From Rhodospirillaceae bacterium (GTDB lineage: Bacteria; Pseudomonadota; Alphaproteobacteria; Rhodospirillales; Rhodospirillaceae): 64,000 nt of DNA. Both the position numbers and the translations under genes were made by a program. The stretch covers positions 1-64,000 of the forward strand of contig SHWP01000008.1 in NCBI GenBank assembly GCA_009693785.1, given 5' to 3'. The notes below the pieces were generated by a model. That model made no database searches, was not told the DNA's origin, and worked only from the letters and a program-made list of their open reading frames with translations. Positions within the stretch are counted from its first letter, which is position 1, and each line of letters opens with the position of its first letter. Shown here piece after piece: positions 46,266 to 56,309 of the stretch.

Positions 46266-47756
46266 TTACTTGGCCAGTTCCATCTCATTAAACGCGTAAT
46301 GCGTTCCGTTGATAAGCTTGTAGTTCTTGACCCGCGATGACACGCCCACAAACGTGGGCGACTCGTACATGAATAACGCCGGCGCTTGATCATGATAGTG
46401 CCGCGCGAGTTGGTGGCGCAGGTCCACCGCCTTGGCCTCGTCGAATTCGGTGCGCGCAGCGACCATGAGTGACGTCACGCCGGTGTCGCAATACCACGGC
46501 AGCATGCGCTGGCAAGAGTGCGCCAACACCGAGCGCGTGACATCCAATGTAGGCCAGCTTTGCCAGTCGACGGGAAAAGCCTCACCAGAGAATTCAGTAG
46601 CTCGCAGTGCGTTGTAGTACTGCACTGCGGGAATGGTGCGAATCTCCATGGTCACGCCAATCTCGCGCAAGTCGGATTGCACTTGCTGATAGATCGCAGA
46701 GTCATTGGCATCAATGCCGGTGGCGGCATCCATCACAAATGTAAAGCCCTTCGCATAGCCCGCCTCGCTCAACAGCTTTTTGGCTGCTGCGGGATCGTAA
46801 GGGTAGGGCCTGATTGCGGCGTCGTAACCATTCACACCGCGCGCAGCGGGCTGGCCGGTCAATACAGTGGCGCCGCCTAACAGGGCGTCAACAATGCGTT
46901 GGCGATTCACGGCCATGTTCAAGGCGCGGCGCACGCGGACGTCTTGCAGGGGGCCCTTCTTGAAGAGAATGAACGAGATGCCGAAGATGGCGGGATCGAC
47001 GCCGCCAATGCCTTTGTTTCCCGCCTCTTCCAGCACTTGCAGGTTATCGGGGCTTAGGCTCATGGCAATATGAAGCCGCCCCGCCAGGATGCCCGAGGTG
47101 CGCGTCGACGCTTCGGGCAGAGCAATCACTTCCAAGCCCTCTAGCTTTGTTGGCCGCCACGCATTTTTTGCTGCACTCAGCTTCCACACATTGTTGGTGA
47201 TCTCGTTCATTTGAAACGGCCCGGTGCCGACAGGCTTGCGCGCAAATTCGTCGCGGCCCAAGGCCCGCCATGCCTTTGGTTCGCCGAACATCATGCCCGT
47301 CATGTAGCGCGGCAGCAGTGGCGTAGGTTCAGTGGTGGTGATCTCGACCGTCAGCGTGTCAATCGCTCGCGCGCCTTTCAAAATGCCAATCTCGCGTTTC
47401 AAGCCTTCGCGAATCGCATCGTCCGATGTGATGTATTGTATCCCCGTGACAATGGCGTCGGAGGTCAATGGTTCACCGTTATGAAACCGCACACCATCGC
47501 GTAATTTAAAGCGCCAGGTCAGCGCATCAATTTTCTCCCACGACACAGCCAGTGACGGCTGGACTTTGCCGGCTTCGTCAAAGCGGGTCAGCGCATCAAA
47601 CATTGCTGCGTTCGTCCACACGGTTGGCGGCAATGATGTGCGATAAGGGTTGGCCAGGGACGGCGGTAGAATGTCCACGGCTATACGCAGGGGTTCGGCC
47701 TGCGCATCTGCGATCAGTGCCATTGCTGCGATGACGGCGCCTCGCCAAATCTTCAC
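46266..47756 (-). CDS. ABC transporter substrate-binding protein, family 5 (third of three tandem paralogues)
   Basis: A 496-residue periplasmic binding protein with a signal peptide (WRGAVIAAMALIADAQAEP). It belongs to the SBP_bac_5 family, whose members bind peptides, nickel, heme or opines. RFDEAGKVQPSLAVSWEKIDALTWRFKLRDGVRFHNGEPLTSDA (pieces) is the family signature, and VRRALNMAVNRQRIVDALLGG and YPYDPAAAKKLLSEAGYAKGF are also diagnostic. The start overlaps the stop of the preceding paralogue by four bases (ATGA). Downstream lies a pump remnant, not the permease genes usually found with this family. Confidence 0.9.
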   Translation of the reverse strand: MKIWRGAVIAAMALIADAQAEPLRIAVDILPPSLANPYRTSLPPTVWTNAAMFDALTRFDEAGKVQPSLAVSWEKIDALTWRFKLRDGVRFHNGEPLTSDAIVTGIQYITSDDAIREGLKREIGILKGARAIDTLTVEITTTEPTPLLPRYMTGMMFGEPKAWRALGRDEFARKPVGTGPFQMNEITNNVWKLSAAKNAWRPTKLEGLEVIALPEASTRTSGILAGRLHIAMSLSPDNLQVLEEAGNKGIGGVDPAIFGISFILFKKGPLQDVRVRRALNMAVNRQRIVDALLGGATVLTGQPAARGVNGYDAAIRPYPYDPAAAKKLLSEAGYAKGFTFVMDAATGIDANDSAIYQQVQSDLREIGVTMEIRTIPAVQYYNALRATEFSGEAFPVDWQSWPTLDVTRSVLAHSCQRMLPWYCDTGVTSLMVAARTEFDEAKAVDLRHQLARHYHDQAPALFMYESPTFVGVSSRVKNYKLINGTHYAFNEMELAK

Positions 47757-49234
47757 GGCGATACCTCGAGTTGATCATAAGCGATGAGATTGCTGAACAT
47801 GCTGAAGTTTTTCACTTTATCACTCAGGCCCACGAACAACGGCAGCTCATAGAGGAAAATCGCTGGCGCCAAATCGTGATAGGCCTGGCCGATCTCTTGG
47901 CGCAACTTCAAGGCCTTTGCTTCGTCCCATTCCGACAAAGCTTCGCGCATTTTGGGGGTGAGCGATTCTTCGCAAAACCATTTAACAGGCCTGAAGCAGG
48001 AGTGAATTTGCAAGGCGCGCCACACATCCAAAATTGGCCAGGCGGGCCAGGCGATGGGGAAGGCGTCGCCCGTGAAATCCACGTTGGTGGTTTTGTTCAG
48101 ATAAAGCGTGTTGGGCATCATCTTGATGTCCATGATCACGCCAATCTCACGCAAGTCCGATTGCACTTGCTGAAACACCGAGGTGTCGCCTGCCGAAGCG
48201 CCGTTGGGCGCGTCCAAGACAAACGATAACCCATTTGCAAAGCCCGCTTCGGCCAATAGTTTTTTCGCCGCCGTAGGATCATAAGGGTATTGGGGGATGT
48301 CGGGGTTATAGCCGAAGGCTGAACGTGAGGCGGGTTGGTTGGCGGGCACCGTGCGCCCAGCCATTAGCTGATTGACGATCCGCTCGCGGTTCACGCCCAT
48401 GTTGATGGCGCGGCGCACGCGTACATCAGTGAATGGCCCGCCGCGCGTGGTGATGAAGGTGATCCCGTATGCCGACGAGACCATGTAATTTTTAACTCGC
48501 CCGCCCATGGCCTCAATTGCGCCGATATTGTCGGGCCCAATGACCAATGAAATATCAACCCGCCCACCTTCCAAGGCCTGCACGCGGCTCGCGCCGTCGG
48601 GCAACATCAGAATTTCAAGACGCTCTATTTTGGCCGGATGCCACGATGCCGCAAACTTTGACAACGCCCAACGGTTCGTCTCGATCTTGTCGACCTTGAA
48701 TGGGCCAGTGCCGACGGGCTGCCTGGCGAATTCATCCCGGCCCAATTTGCGCCAATGATTGGGCTCGACCATCGGCAACGCCGTCATATAGCGCGGGAAA
48801 AAAGGCACAGGCTCGGTGGTGACGATGTCGACTGTTAGATCATCGATGGCCCGAGCAGACTTCAGAATTGATAACTCTCGTTTCAGCAAGTCCTTGGCAG
48901 CGGAATCGGACGTCAAATAAGCCACCGCATTGACCACCGCATCCGACGTGAACGGCGCGCCATTAGAGAAAACTACACTTGGCCGTAGATAAAACCGCCA
49001 AGTTAACGGGTCGATGTTGTCCCACTTGATGGCCAAAGCAGGCTGCAGGATTGCGTTGTCATCGAAACGGGCGAGCGCATCGAACACGGCTGCGGTGGCG
49101 TAAATGGTGGGCGCCAACGACGTGCGAAACGGGTTGCCTTGAGACAACGGCAGGGTATCGACGGCGATGCGCGCGGTTTGTGCCTGGGCCGCCAGAGACG
49201 CAAGCTCCATGAATAAAATGAAAAAATATTTCAT
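47753..49234 (-). CDS. ABC transporter substrate-binding protein, family 5 (second of three tandem paralogues)
   Basis: A 493-residue SBP_bac_5 protein with a signal peptide (FFILFMELASLAAQAQ). Signature segments are DPLTWRFYLRPSVVFSNGAPFTSDAV, VRRAINMGVNRERIVNQLMAG and YPYDPTAAKKLLAEAGFANGL. It aligns end to end with its two neighbours, so the trio arose by duplication. The sequences have diverged widely, so they probably bind different but related ligands. It starts 12 bases after the first paralogue and overlaps the third by four bases. Confidence 0.9.
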   Translation of the reverse strand: MKYFFILFMELASLAAQAQTARIAVDTLPLSQGNPFRTSLAPTIYATAAVFDALARFDDNAILQPALAIKWDNIDPLTWRFYLRPSVVFSNGAPFTSDAVVNAVAYLTSDSAAKDLLKRELSILKSARAIDDLTVDIVTTEPVPFFPRYMTALPMVEPNHWRKLGRDEFARQPVGTGPFKVDKIETNRWALSKFAASWHPAKIERLEILMLPDGASRVQALEGGRVDISLVIGPDNIGAIEAMGGRVKNYMVSSAYGITFITTRGGPFTDVRVRRAINMGVNRERIVNQLMAGRTVPANQPASRSAFGYNPDIPQYPYDPTAAKKLLAEAGFANGLSFVLDAPNGASAGDTSVFQQVQSDLREIGVIMDIKMMPNTLYLNKTTNVDFTGDAFPIAWPAWPILDVWRALQIHSCFRPVKWFCEESLTPKMREALSEWDEAKALKLRQEIGQAYHDLAPAIFLYELPLFVGLSDKVKNFSMFSNLIAYDQLEVSP

Positions 49235-49246
49235 CTGCGCGCCGGG

Positions 49247-50755
49247 CTAATTTTTTGTGATCTCATCGAAATTGATGAAGCCATGCGTTTCCTTGAAGTT
49301 GGCGATGTTAGCACGCATGCCCGCGAAGCGCGGCAACTCATATAAATAAAGCGAGACATATTGGTCGCGGTAAAAGCGCATGACTTGGTGGCGCAACTCA
49401 AGGCCCTTTGCTTGGTCAAATTCGGTCAATGCGCCGGTGATGGCAGGCATGATGCGCTGGTCGCAGTACCAAGGCTTGCTCCACAAGCAGGAATGATTTT
49501 GCATGGGCCGCAGCACATCAATCGTGGGTTCTGTGGCGTAAGTCAGGCCAAAGCCGTCGCCGTTCCAGCCGCCTTCCACCACCGCGCGGATGAGTTCGTT
49601 CACCGGGAAGGGCCTAATCTGCATTGTCACGCCGATGGCCGCCAAATCTTGCGCAACCTTTTGATACACCGCCCCGTCGGCAGGCCCGGCACCTATCACG
49701 CCCTGCACCGTGAACGTAAATCCATTGGGGTATCCGGCTTCAGCCAATAGTTTTTTGGCAGCGACCGGGTCGTAAGGAATCGGTGGAATACTTGGATCAT
49801 GGCCGTAAGCATTGCTGGGGCCTGGTTGTGTGGCTGGCACTGTTGCGCCGCCCAACAACCCATTGACCAACGCCTCGCGGTCGATGGCGTAATTCAACGC
49901 TTGGCGCACGCGCACATCTTTCAGCGGAGTTTCTTTATCGTGATGAAATTGAATCGCCCAGACTGAGGCGTTGCGCCAGGTCAGACCCTTACCACCGCCT
50001 GCTTCGATGGCTGCGACTTCGTCGGGGCCTAGGCCGATGGCGATATCCATCTGGTCGGCCAGCACGGCTTGCACCCGCGATGAGGCTTCGGGGGCCGCAA
50101 TCCAATTGAGGCGGTCGGCTTTCGGCGCGCGCCACGACTTTTTGAACGCCGACATTTTCCAGCCCGCCACATCGGACCGGTCGAGTTTGAAGGGGCCCGT
50201 TGCAATTGGGTTTTGTGCGAAGCCATCGGGGCCAAGTTTGGTCCACTGTTCCGGCTCGACCATGTACAGCAGGGGTAGAGATCGCGGCAGGTGAGGCACC
50301 GGGATGGTGGTGATCAACTCAACAGTCAAATCGTCGATCTTGCGCGCGGTTTTCAGAAAATTTAGTTCACGCGCCACGACTTCGCGCGCGGCCTGGTCCG
50401 AGTGAAAAAAAGCAACCACATTCACCACGGCATCGGCGGTAAACGGCACGCCATTGGAAAACGTCACGTGGGGCCGCAGCGTCAGCCGCCATGTTAGGGG
50501 ATCGATATTCTCCCAGCCCACGGCCAGCCAGGGGTTAACCTTTCCGCTGTCGTCGATGCGGGTCAGGCCATCGAACAGCGACGACCAGGTGAAGATGTGG
50601 GGTGCTCCGGTATTGCGGAAGGGGTTACCACCCGAAGGTGGCATCGTCGTCGTGCCTACACGCAGAATGACGTCATCGGCCGCAGCTGAGGCACAGAGTG
50701 CTGAAAGCAGAGCAACTGTGGATAATGTTTTAAGATTTTGCCAGAAATGGTCCAT
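49247..50755 (-). CDS. ABC transporter substrate-binding protein, family 5 (first of three tandem paralogues)
   Basis: A 502-residue SBP_bac_5 protein with a signal peptide (LKTLSTVALLSALCASAAADD). DPLTWRLTLRPHVTFSNGVPFTADAV, VRQALNYAIDREALVNGLLGG and IPYDPVAAKKLLAEAGYPNGF match its neighbours. ATG 50755 is chosen: a longer in-frame reading to 51304 would run antisense through the receptor gene. This gene heads the minus-strand operon and is divergent from the first TonB-dependent receptor gene, with 174 bases between the starts, so shared control is likely. Confidence 0.9.
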   Translation of the reverse strand: MDHFWQNLKTLSTVALLSALCASAAADDVILRVGTTTMPPSGGNPFRNTGAPHIFTWSSLFDGLTRIDDSGKVNPWLAVGWENIDPLTWRLTLRPHVTFSNGVPFTADAVVNVVAFFHSDQAAREVVARELNFLKTARKIDDLTVELITTIPVPHLPRSLPLLYMVEPEQWTKLGPDGFAQNPIATGPFKLDRSDVAGWKMSAFKKSWRAPKADRLNWIAAPEASSRVQAVLADQMDIAIGLGPDEVAAIEAGGGKGLTWRNASVWAIQFHHDKETPLKDVRVRQALNYAIDREALVNGLLGGATVPATQPGPSNAYGHDPSIPPIPYDPVAAKKLLAEAGYPNGFTFTVQGVIGAGPADGAVYQKVAQDLAAIGVTMQIRPFPVNELIRAVVEGGWNGDGFGLTYATEPTIDVLRPMQNHSCLWSKPWYCDQRIMPAITGALTEFDQAKGLELRHQVMRFYRDQYVSLYLYELPRFAGMRANIANFKETHGFINFDEITKN

Positions 50756-50929
50756 GAAGCTCCGGGCGCGGGTTGTGGCGTTTTTGCCACAGGGTAGCTG
50801 TTTCCAGATTATCCTATATAAAGCATCTTGAGCCGGGCAGGGGTTCGGGCTACGCCTATCTGCCACAGGGTTGCGCAACCTCTTGCGCCCGCTTGAAATT
50901 TTCGATTTTTCGTACTGTTGGGGGACACC

Positions 50930-53473
50930 ATGATCCGTAAATCTCGTTGGGCGATTAGCACGGCCGCTGTCGCCTTGTCGGTGGCGTTTATTCTGCCAGC
51001 CCTGGCTCAGCCGGTTCTTGAAGAAATCATCGTCACGGCGCGTAAACGCGAAGAGTCGCTGAAAGAAATTCCGCTGTCGATCACGGCCTTCTCGGCCAAC
51101 GACATCGAGAAAAAAGGCTTCAAGGGCCTTGAAGATATCGCCTTCGCCTCCCCCGGCGTTCAGTACTCGAACCAAGCCGCACAAATTCCCGGCCGTTACA
51201 ATTCCGCCATTCGTTTCCGCGGCATGTATGTCAATTCCGAATCCCCCTCGCTGCAATTGGGTTCGTTGTTCATTGACGGCATTTACGTTTTGGGCGGTAC
51301 GCAATCGATCCCCGTCAGCGACTTAGAACGCATCGAAGTGATCAAGGGCCCGCAGTCGGCCTACTTTGGCCGCAATACCTTTGGCGGCGCCATCAACTAC
51401 ATCACCAAGACCCCATCGACGACCGACTACAAAGGCAAGATCAGCGCTTCGGGCGCGACCTATGATGAGTACGACGTGTCGGCTGATCATGAAGGGCCGT
51501 TAGTTCAAGATAAATTAGCCTATCGCATTGGCACCCGCCTTTATTCTAAGGGCGCGATGTTTACGGCTACTGACGGCGGCGGGCTGGGAGCAGAATCGAG
51601 CAAGGCCATCAACGCCACGATTTACGCCACGCCAACCGACGACCTGACATTCAAAGCACGCGCATACTTCGATCGCGACAGCGACGGTGCTCCGGCCGGC
51701 GGCGAAATTTCCGGCGTGCGGAACGATACATGCACGGGCAAAACCGTGCAGACGCAAGACCCAGCCTTTCTCAATGCTCGCCCAACACAATATATTTGCG
51801 GTCAGATCCCCAAGCAGGGTGTGGCGCGCTCAACTCTTGGCACCACCAAAATTATTGACAGCAACACCAGCCTGTTTCCAGCTCAGGCCGCGCTCATCAA
51901 CAATCCCAACATTCTCATCAATCAGTTTGTGAAGGGCGCTAATCGGCCCGAGGTTAACGTTCCCACCGTTGATCACATGGGTCTGGAACGCAAAGTCTTC
52001 CGCGCTTCTTTCAACCTCGATTACGGATTTGCCGACGGCTACGATTCGTCACTACAGGGCGGCTATAACCGGCTGCAGGCCAGCTGGATACGTGACTTCG
52101 GATTGTCACCGATTGAAAATTGGTATTCGCGCGACCCGCAAGATGCGACCGACAAAAGCATCGAATTGCGCATCAGCTCTCCGCAAGATCAAAAGCTGAC
52201 GTGGCTGGCCGGCGGCAATTATTACAAACAGGTCTATCTCTCAGCAGGCGCTGGCGGCGACTCAGTATCGTTGTGCACGACCATTTCGCTTCCGCCCGCC
52301 GCAGGCCAACGCTGCCCACCTATTGCATTCACAAGCGTCAACAATCTGTTCCAAAACACCGACCGCATCAATGCATGGGGTGTCTTCGGTTCCTTGTCTT
52401 ACGACATTACCGAAACCTTTACGGCAAACCTCGAAGGCCGTTATCAGAATAACAAGTCATCCACGGCCACTTTGACACCCCTTCCATTGTCCAAGACCGA
52501 CAAAAACTTCCTGCCACGCGCCATCTTGCGCTGGCAGCCGACCGATGAAACCAATGTCTATGCCAGCTATGCCAAGGGCGTCATCCAGGGCGCCCCTAAT
52601 GCTCAAATTGCTGCCGCGACAGCAAATGAGCTGAGACAGTACACTGCGCAAATCCCAAACGCGGCCTCAACGCTCCCGCCTGAAATTCTCGATATGTATG
52701 AATTGGGTTGGAAGCAAAGCCTGATGGACAATCGCGCTAACTTTAGCCTCGCCACCTATTACGGAAAGTGGAAAGGCCAAAAGGGCCGCGGTTTGGCGTT
52801 GGTGCAGGAAGATTGCGGTAGCGCAAGCCATGGGTTTAATGGCGGCTGCACCACAGGCACACCGCTTGGTCTCAGCGCCGCCGGACAGCCAGCTCGCAAT
52901 CTCGATGGTTCAGCGTTCTTCAATTCACGCAACGCCAACGTTGCAGGTACGTCAAAGTTGTGGGGCCTAGAGTTTGAAGGCAATGCGGCCCTGACCGAAC
53001 ATTGGGATATGCACGGCAACCTGACCTACGCCCGTTCGAAGTACATCAACTACTTGTTCAACTTCTTTGCCTTCAATACCGGGTTTTCGCAAATGAAGGG
53101 CAACCAAAACCCGCGCTTCCCGAAGTGGTCGGGCACGATCAACTCCGGTTACACGGCCGATCTGACCAAAGATTGGGATTGGTTCTTGAACGGCGACCTG
53201 ATTTATTTCGGCAAGACCTTCTCTGATGAAAGCAATCTCGCATTCTGCTCTGGGTATTGGCTCACCAATGCCCGTGCCGGAATTGAGAAAGAAAGCTTCC
53301 GGCTCGAAATGTTCGTCAAGAACGTCTTTAACGACAAAAACTGGACGGCCTGTAACCGGTGGACCTCCTTCGACGAGTCCGTCAACTTGGCCCTTCTCAC
53401 CCGCGCCCAGGGCATTGCGGTCTCGCCGCAAAACAAGCGTCAATTCGGCCTTCGCACGTCACTCGATTTTTAG
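50930..53473 (+). CDS. TonB-dependent outer membrane receptor (first of two)
   Basis: An 847-residue outer membrane transporter. A signal peptide (AISTAAVALSVAFILPALAQ) is followed by the TonB box region LEEIIVTARKREESLKEIPL, the plug domain (FRGMYVNSESPSLQLGSLFIDGIYVL; VIKGPQSAYFGRNTFGGAINYITK) and a beta barrel ending in RTSLDF, with the C-terminal Phe needed for assembly. An unusual extracellular insert has paired cysteines (NDTCTGKTVQTQ...TQYICGQIPKQG). ATG 50930 has GGGGA upstream. It is divergent from three binding-protein genes and paralogous to the next gene. Substrate unknown. Confidence 0.93.
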   Translation: MIRKSRWAISTAAVALSVAFILPALAQPVLEEIIVTARKREESLKEIPLSITAFSANDIEKKGFKGLEDIAFASPGVQYSNQAAQIPGRYNSAIRFRGMYVNSESPSLQLGSLFIDGIYVLGGTQSIPVSDLERIEVIKGPQSAYFGRNTFGGAINYITKTPSTTDYKGKISASGATYDEYDVSADHEGPLVQDKLAYRIGTRLYSKGAMFTATDGGGLGAESSKAINATIYATPTDDLTFKARAYFDRDSDGAPAGGEISGVRNDTCTGKTVQTQDPAFLNARPTQYICGQIPKQGVARSTLGTTKIIDSNTSLFPAQAALINNPNILINQFVKGANRPEVNVPTVDHMGLERKVFRASFNLDYGFADGYDSSLQGGYNRLQASWIRDFGLSPIENWYSRDPQDATDKSIELRISSPQDQKLTWLAGGNYYKQVYLSAGAGGDSVSLCTTISLPPAAGQRCPPIAFTSVNNLFQNTDRINAWGVFGSLSYDITETFTANLEGRYQNNKSSTATLTPLPLSKTDKNFLPRAILRWQPTDETNVYASYAKGVIQGAPNAQIAAATANELRQYTAQIPNAASTLPPEILDMYELGWKQSLMDNRANFSLATYYGKWKGQKGRGLALVQEDCGSASHGFNGGCTTGTPLGLSAAGQPARNLDGSAFFNSRNANVAGTSKLWGLEFEGNAALTEHWDMHGNLTYARSKYINYLFNFFAFNTGFSQMKGNQNPRFPKWSGTINSGYTADLTKDWDWFLNGDLIYFGKTFSDESNLAFCSGYWLTNARAGIEKESFRLEMFVKNVFNDKNWTACNRWTSFDESVNLALLTRAQGIAVSPQNKRQFGLRTSLDF

Positions 53474-53499
53474 AAGCGATTGCTCTGAACTCATCGGAA

Positions 53500-53531
53500 G
53501 GGCCCCGGAGCAATCCGGGGCCCTTTGCTTT
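53500..53531 (+). terminator. Intrinsic terminator after the first receptor gene
   Basis: GGGCCCCGGA (53500-53509) and TCCGGGGCCC (53514-53523) form a perfect 10-bp stem with loop GCAA, followed by TTTGCTTT. It lies 26 bases after the stop. The 250 bases after it are AT-rich and presumably carry the promoter of the second receptor gene. Confidence 0.88.
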
Positions 53532-53747
53532 AGCTAAAATATTCTAAATTCTTATTATAAAATGGTATAATTTACCCAATCATGGTTAGTCATCGTGCTA
53601 TTGGTGCCACATGTTGAGCCAATTCTGATCAAATCGGGATAATCGCTGTTGAGACGGTTATAGCTTCAATGTACCTGTTAGGCGTTAAGAAACCTGAGGT
53701 TGCTGAAAGGGTTAGCGGCTTTGCGGTTCGAAAATTGGGGGCAAGTC

Positions 53748-56300
53748 ATGAGCCAAAAATCACGTATTGCATTGGGCATTTCGGCGCTGGCGCTGTCAGC
53801 CGCGCTGGTCATGCCGGTGTCGGCGCAAGTCGCGCTGGAAGAAATCGTCGTCACAGCGCGTAAACGCGAGGAGTCTCTGCAAGAGATTCCCATCGCCATC
53901 AGCGCATTTTCAGCCGCGCAGCTTGAGCGCGCGGGGTTCAAGGATTTGCATGAACTCTCGCTCAATGTCGCGGGCTTGCAATATCACAGCCTTGGCCTTG
54001 CCATTCCCGGACGCGTCAACTCCTCCATCCGTTTTCGCGGCATGGACGTGAATACCCAAAGCCCGACGTTCCAATTGGCCACACTGTTTGTCGACGGCAT
54101 CTACGTGTTGGGTAACACCGAATCAATTCCCTTCGACGACGTCGAGCGCGTTGAAGTGGTCAAAGGCCCTCAGGCCGCCTACTTCGGCCGCAACACTTTC
54201 GGCGGCGCCGTCAACTACATCATGAAAACACCTTCGACCACCGACTACTCTGGTGAGGTTAAGGCGTCTGGTGCGACGTATGATGAGTACGATGTTTCTG
54301 CGTCATTCGACGGCCCGATTGTACAAGACAAACTCGGTGTCCGCTTTGGTGGCCGCCTCTATTCCAAGGGAAGCATGTTTACCGCTAGCGATGGCGGCGG
54401 GCTTGGCGAAGAGTCGTCTAAGAGCCTTCAAGGTACGATCTTTGCTACGCCGACCGATCAATTTAGCGCGCGGGTGCGCGTGTTTTATGCCAAAGACGAT
54501 GACGGCCCACCAGCAGGCGGCAACATTCCCGGCCGCTTGAACGATACCTGCACAGGCAAGACGATCACTACCAAGGTCGGCGATACTGCTCGCCCGGTGC
54601 GTTACATCTGCGGCATCGTGCCCAAGCAAGGCAAGGCCATCAACGCTCTTGGCCTGCCCAGGATTATTGACAGCAATACAACCTCAACCTCGGGCCGCGC
54701 GCTGCTGTCGACTGGCAATGCGAATTATATCCTGACCAACCTGATCAAGAAGCCACAGGCCGCCGCTCTTGCTGGCGTGCCAGAGCTGGATCGCATCGGG
54801 ATGGAACGCAATATTTTCCGCCTCTCGGGCAACAGTGAGTATGAGTTCAGAAACGGGATCACAGCCACGGCTCAAGGCGGCTATAACAAGCAACAAGTGA
54901 ACTGGGTGCGTGACTATACCTTCACGCCATTCGACAACGCTTATTCGCGCGATCCACAAGACCTTGAAGATTATTCACTCGAAGCCCGCCTTGCCTCGGC
55001 GCAAGACCAAAAACTTCGCTGGATGGTTGGCGTGAATTATTACGAACAAGACTTGATCACGTCAGGCACGGGCGGAGATTCAATTTTCCTCTGCGTCGAC
55101 ACGATTCCTGGCGTGCTCTTTGGCACCTGCCAAGTTCCTGCCAATCCCCTGACGGCACCCGCGGTTTTGGCGTTCACAAACTCCGCGGCAAATACAGACC
55201 ACGTGGAAACGCGAGGGGTTTATGCGGCCTTGTCGTACGACATCACCGATCAACTGACCTTCAACCTCGAAGGCCGCCGTCAGAAAGACCTGTTGGTTCG
55301 CGGTCTGGCGGTGCGTACCAGCGCCACGTTCAAATCGTGGTTGCCGCGCGCGATTTTGCAATTCAAGCCGAATGATGACACCAACATTTATGCATCTTAC
55401 GCAAAAGGCGTCATTCCGGGCGAATTGAACTCAGCCGTCCTCGACAATACATCGGCGAGCACACAAGCTCAGTTCACGGCACTCGGCATCCTCAAGCTTT
55501 TGCCCGAAGAAACACTCGACAGCTATGAAGTCGGCTGGAAACAACAGTTCCTCGATAACCGACTGTCCGTAAATTTGGCTGGCTATTACGGTGAATGGGT
55601 CAATAAGAAGAGCCGCATTCAAGCCGCAATCCAGTTTACCTGCGGAGAAGGCCCCAATGGGGTCCTGACCAATCCCGGTTGCCGTGGTGCGGCCTTGGGC
55701 GAAGCGGGCGCTGGTCAGCTTGCCAGAACGGCGCTTGGTGCGTTCTTCTCGCCCACCAACGTCGTGGTGTCGGGCACGTCAAAGATTTGGGGCTTTGAGT
55801 TAGAGAGCAATGCTGCTCTGGCCGAAGGCTGGACGGCAGGTTGGACGCTCGATTACGCGGGAAACAAGCTCACTCAATTCACCGCCAACTTTATCCTCCC
55901 CTACGCCAACTTCTCTAACGTGAAGGGTAACGCCCATGCGCGCTTCCCGAAATGGTCCGGCTCTGTGAATTCAGCTTACCAAGCTCAGTTCACGACCGAT
56001 TGGGAATGGTTCGTGCGCGGTGATTTATCTTATTTCGGCAAGACCTTCATCGACGTCGACAACCTCGCTCAATGCGATTCGTACATGCTTGCTAACGCTC
56101 GCACAGGTATCGAAAGCGAAAGTGCTCGCATTGAGTTCTTCGTGAAAAACCTGTTCGACGACAACAATTGGGCGGCTTGCGCCCGTTTCTCGGAGTTCGA
56201 CTTGCCGACCGATGTGACGTTCTTAACGTCCTATCAAACCGTGGTCGTCTCGCCGCAAAATAAGCGGCAATTCGGCATCAGAACATCGATCAAGTTCTAA
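53748..56300 (+). CDS. TonB-dependent outer membrane receptor (second of two)
   Basis: An 850-residue paralogue of the preceding receptor. Signal peptide ALGISALALSAALVMPVSAQ, TonB box region LEEIVVTARKREESLQEIPI, plug with FRGMDVNTQSPTFQLATLFVDGIYVL and VVKGPQAAYFGRNTFGGAVNYIMK, and a barrel ending RTSIKF. It shares the cysteine insert (NDTCTGKTITTK...RYICGIVPKQG). GGGGGCAAG upstream of ATG 53748 supports the start. High similarity in the plug and lower similarity in the loops suggest duplication followed by ligand specialisation. It has its own terminator. Confidence 0.93.
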   Translation: MSQKSRIALGISALALSAALVMPVSAQVALEEIVVTARKREESLQEIPIAISAFSAAQLERAGFKDLHELSLNVAGLQYHSLGLAIPGRVNSSIRFRGMDVNTQSPTFQLATLFVDGIYVLGNTESIPFDDVERVEVVKGPQAAYFGRNTFGGAVNYIMKTPSTTDYSGEVKASGATYDEYDVSASFDGPIVQDKLGVRFGGRLYSKGSMFTASDGGGLGEESSKSLQGTIFATPTDQFSARVRVFYAKDDDGPPAGGNIPGRLNDTCTGKTITTKVGDTARPVRYICGIVPKQGKAINALGLPRIIDSNTTSTSGRALLSTGNANYILTNLIKKPQAAALAGVPELDRIGMERNIFRLSGNSEYEFRNGITATAQGGYNKQQVNWVRDYTFTPFDNAYSRDPQDLEDYSLEARLASAQDQKLRWMVGVNYYEQDLITSGTGGDSIFLCVDTIPGVLFGTCQVPANPLTAPAVLAFTNSAANTDHVETRGVYAALSYDITDQLTFNLEGRRQKDLLVRGLAVRTSATFKSWLPRAILQFKPNDDTNIYASYAKGVIPGELNSAVLDNTSASTQAQFTALGILKLLPEETLDSYEVGWKQQFLDNRLSVNLAGYYGEWVNKKSRIQAAIQFTCGEGPNGVLTNPGCRGAALGEAGAGQLARTALGAFFSPTNVVVSGTSKIWGFELESNAALAEGWTAGWTLDYAGNKLTQFTANFILPYANFSNVKGNAHARFPKWSGSVNSAYQAQFTTDWEWFVRGDLSYFGKTFIDVDNLAQCDSYMLANARTGIESESARIEFFVKNLFDDNNWAACARFSEFDLPTDVTFLTSYQTVVVSPQNKRQFGIRTSIKF

Positions 56301-56309
56301 CCTAAATCC

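Noticed and set aside
50756-51304. Extended N-terminus of the first binding protein into the receptor gene
   Set aside because: It would run antisense through the receptor's plug domain and would bury the signal peptide that starts at 50755.
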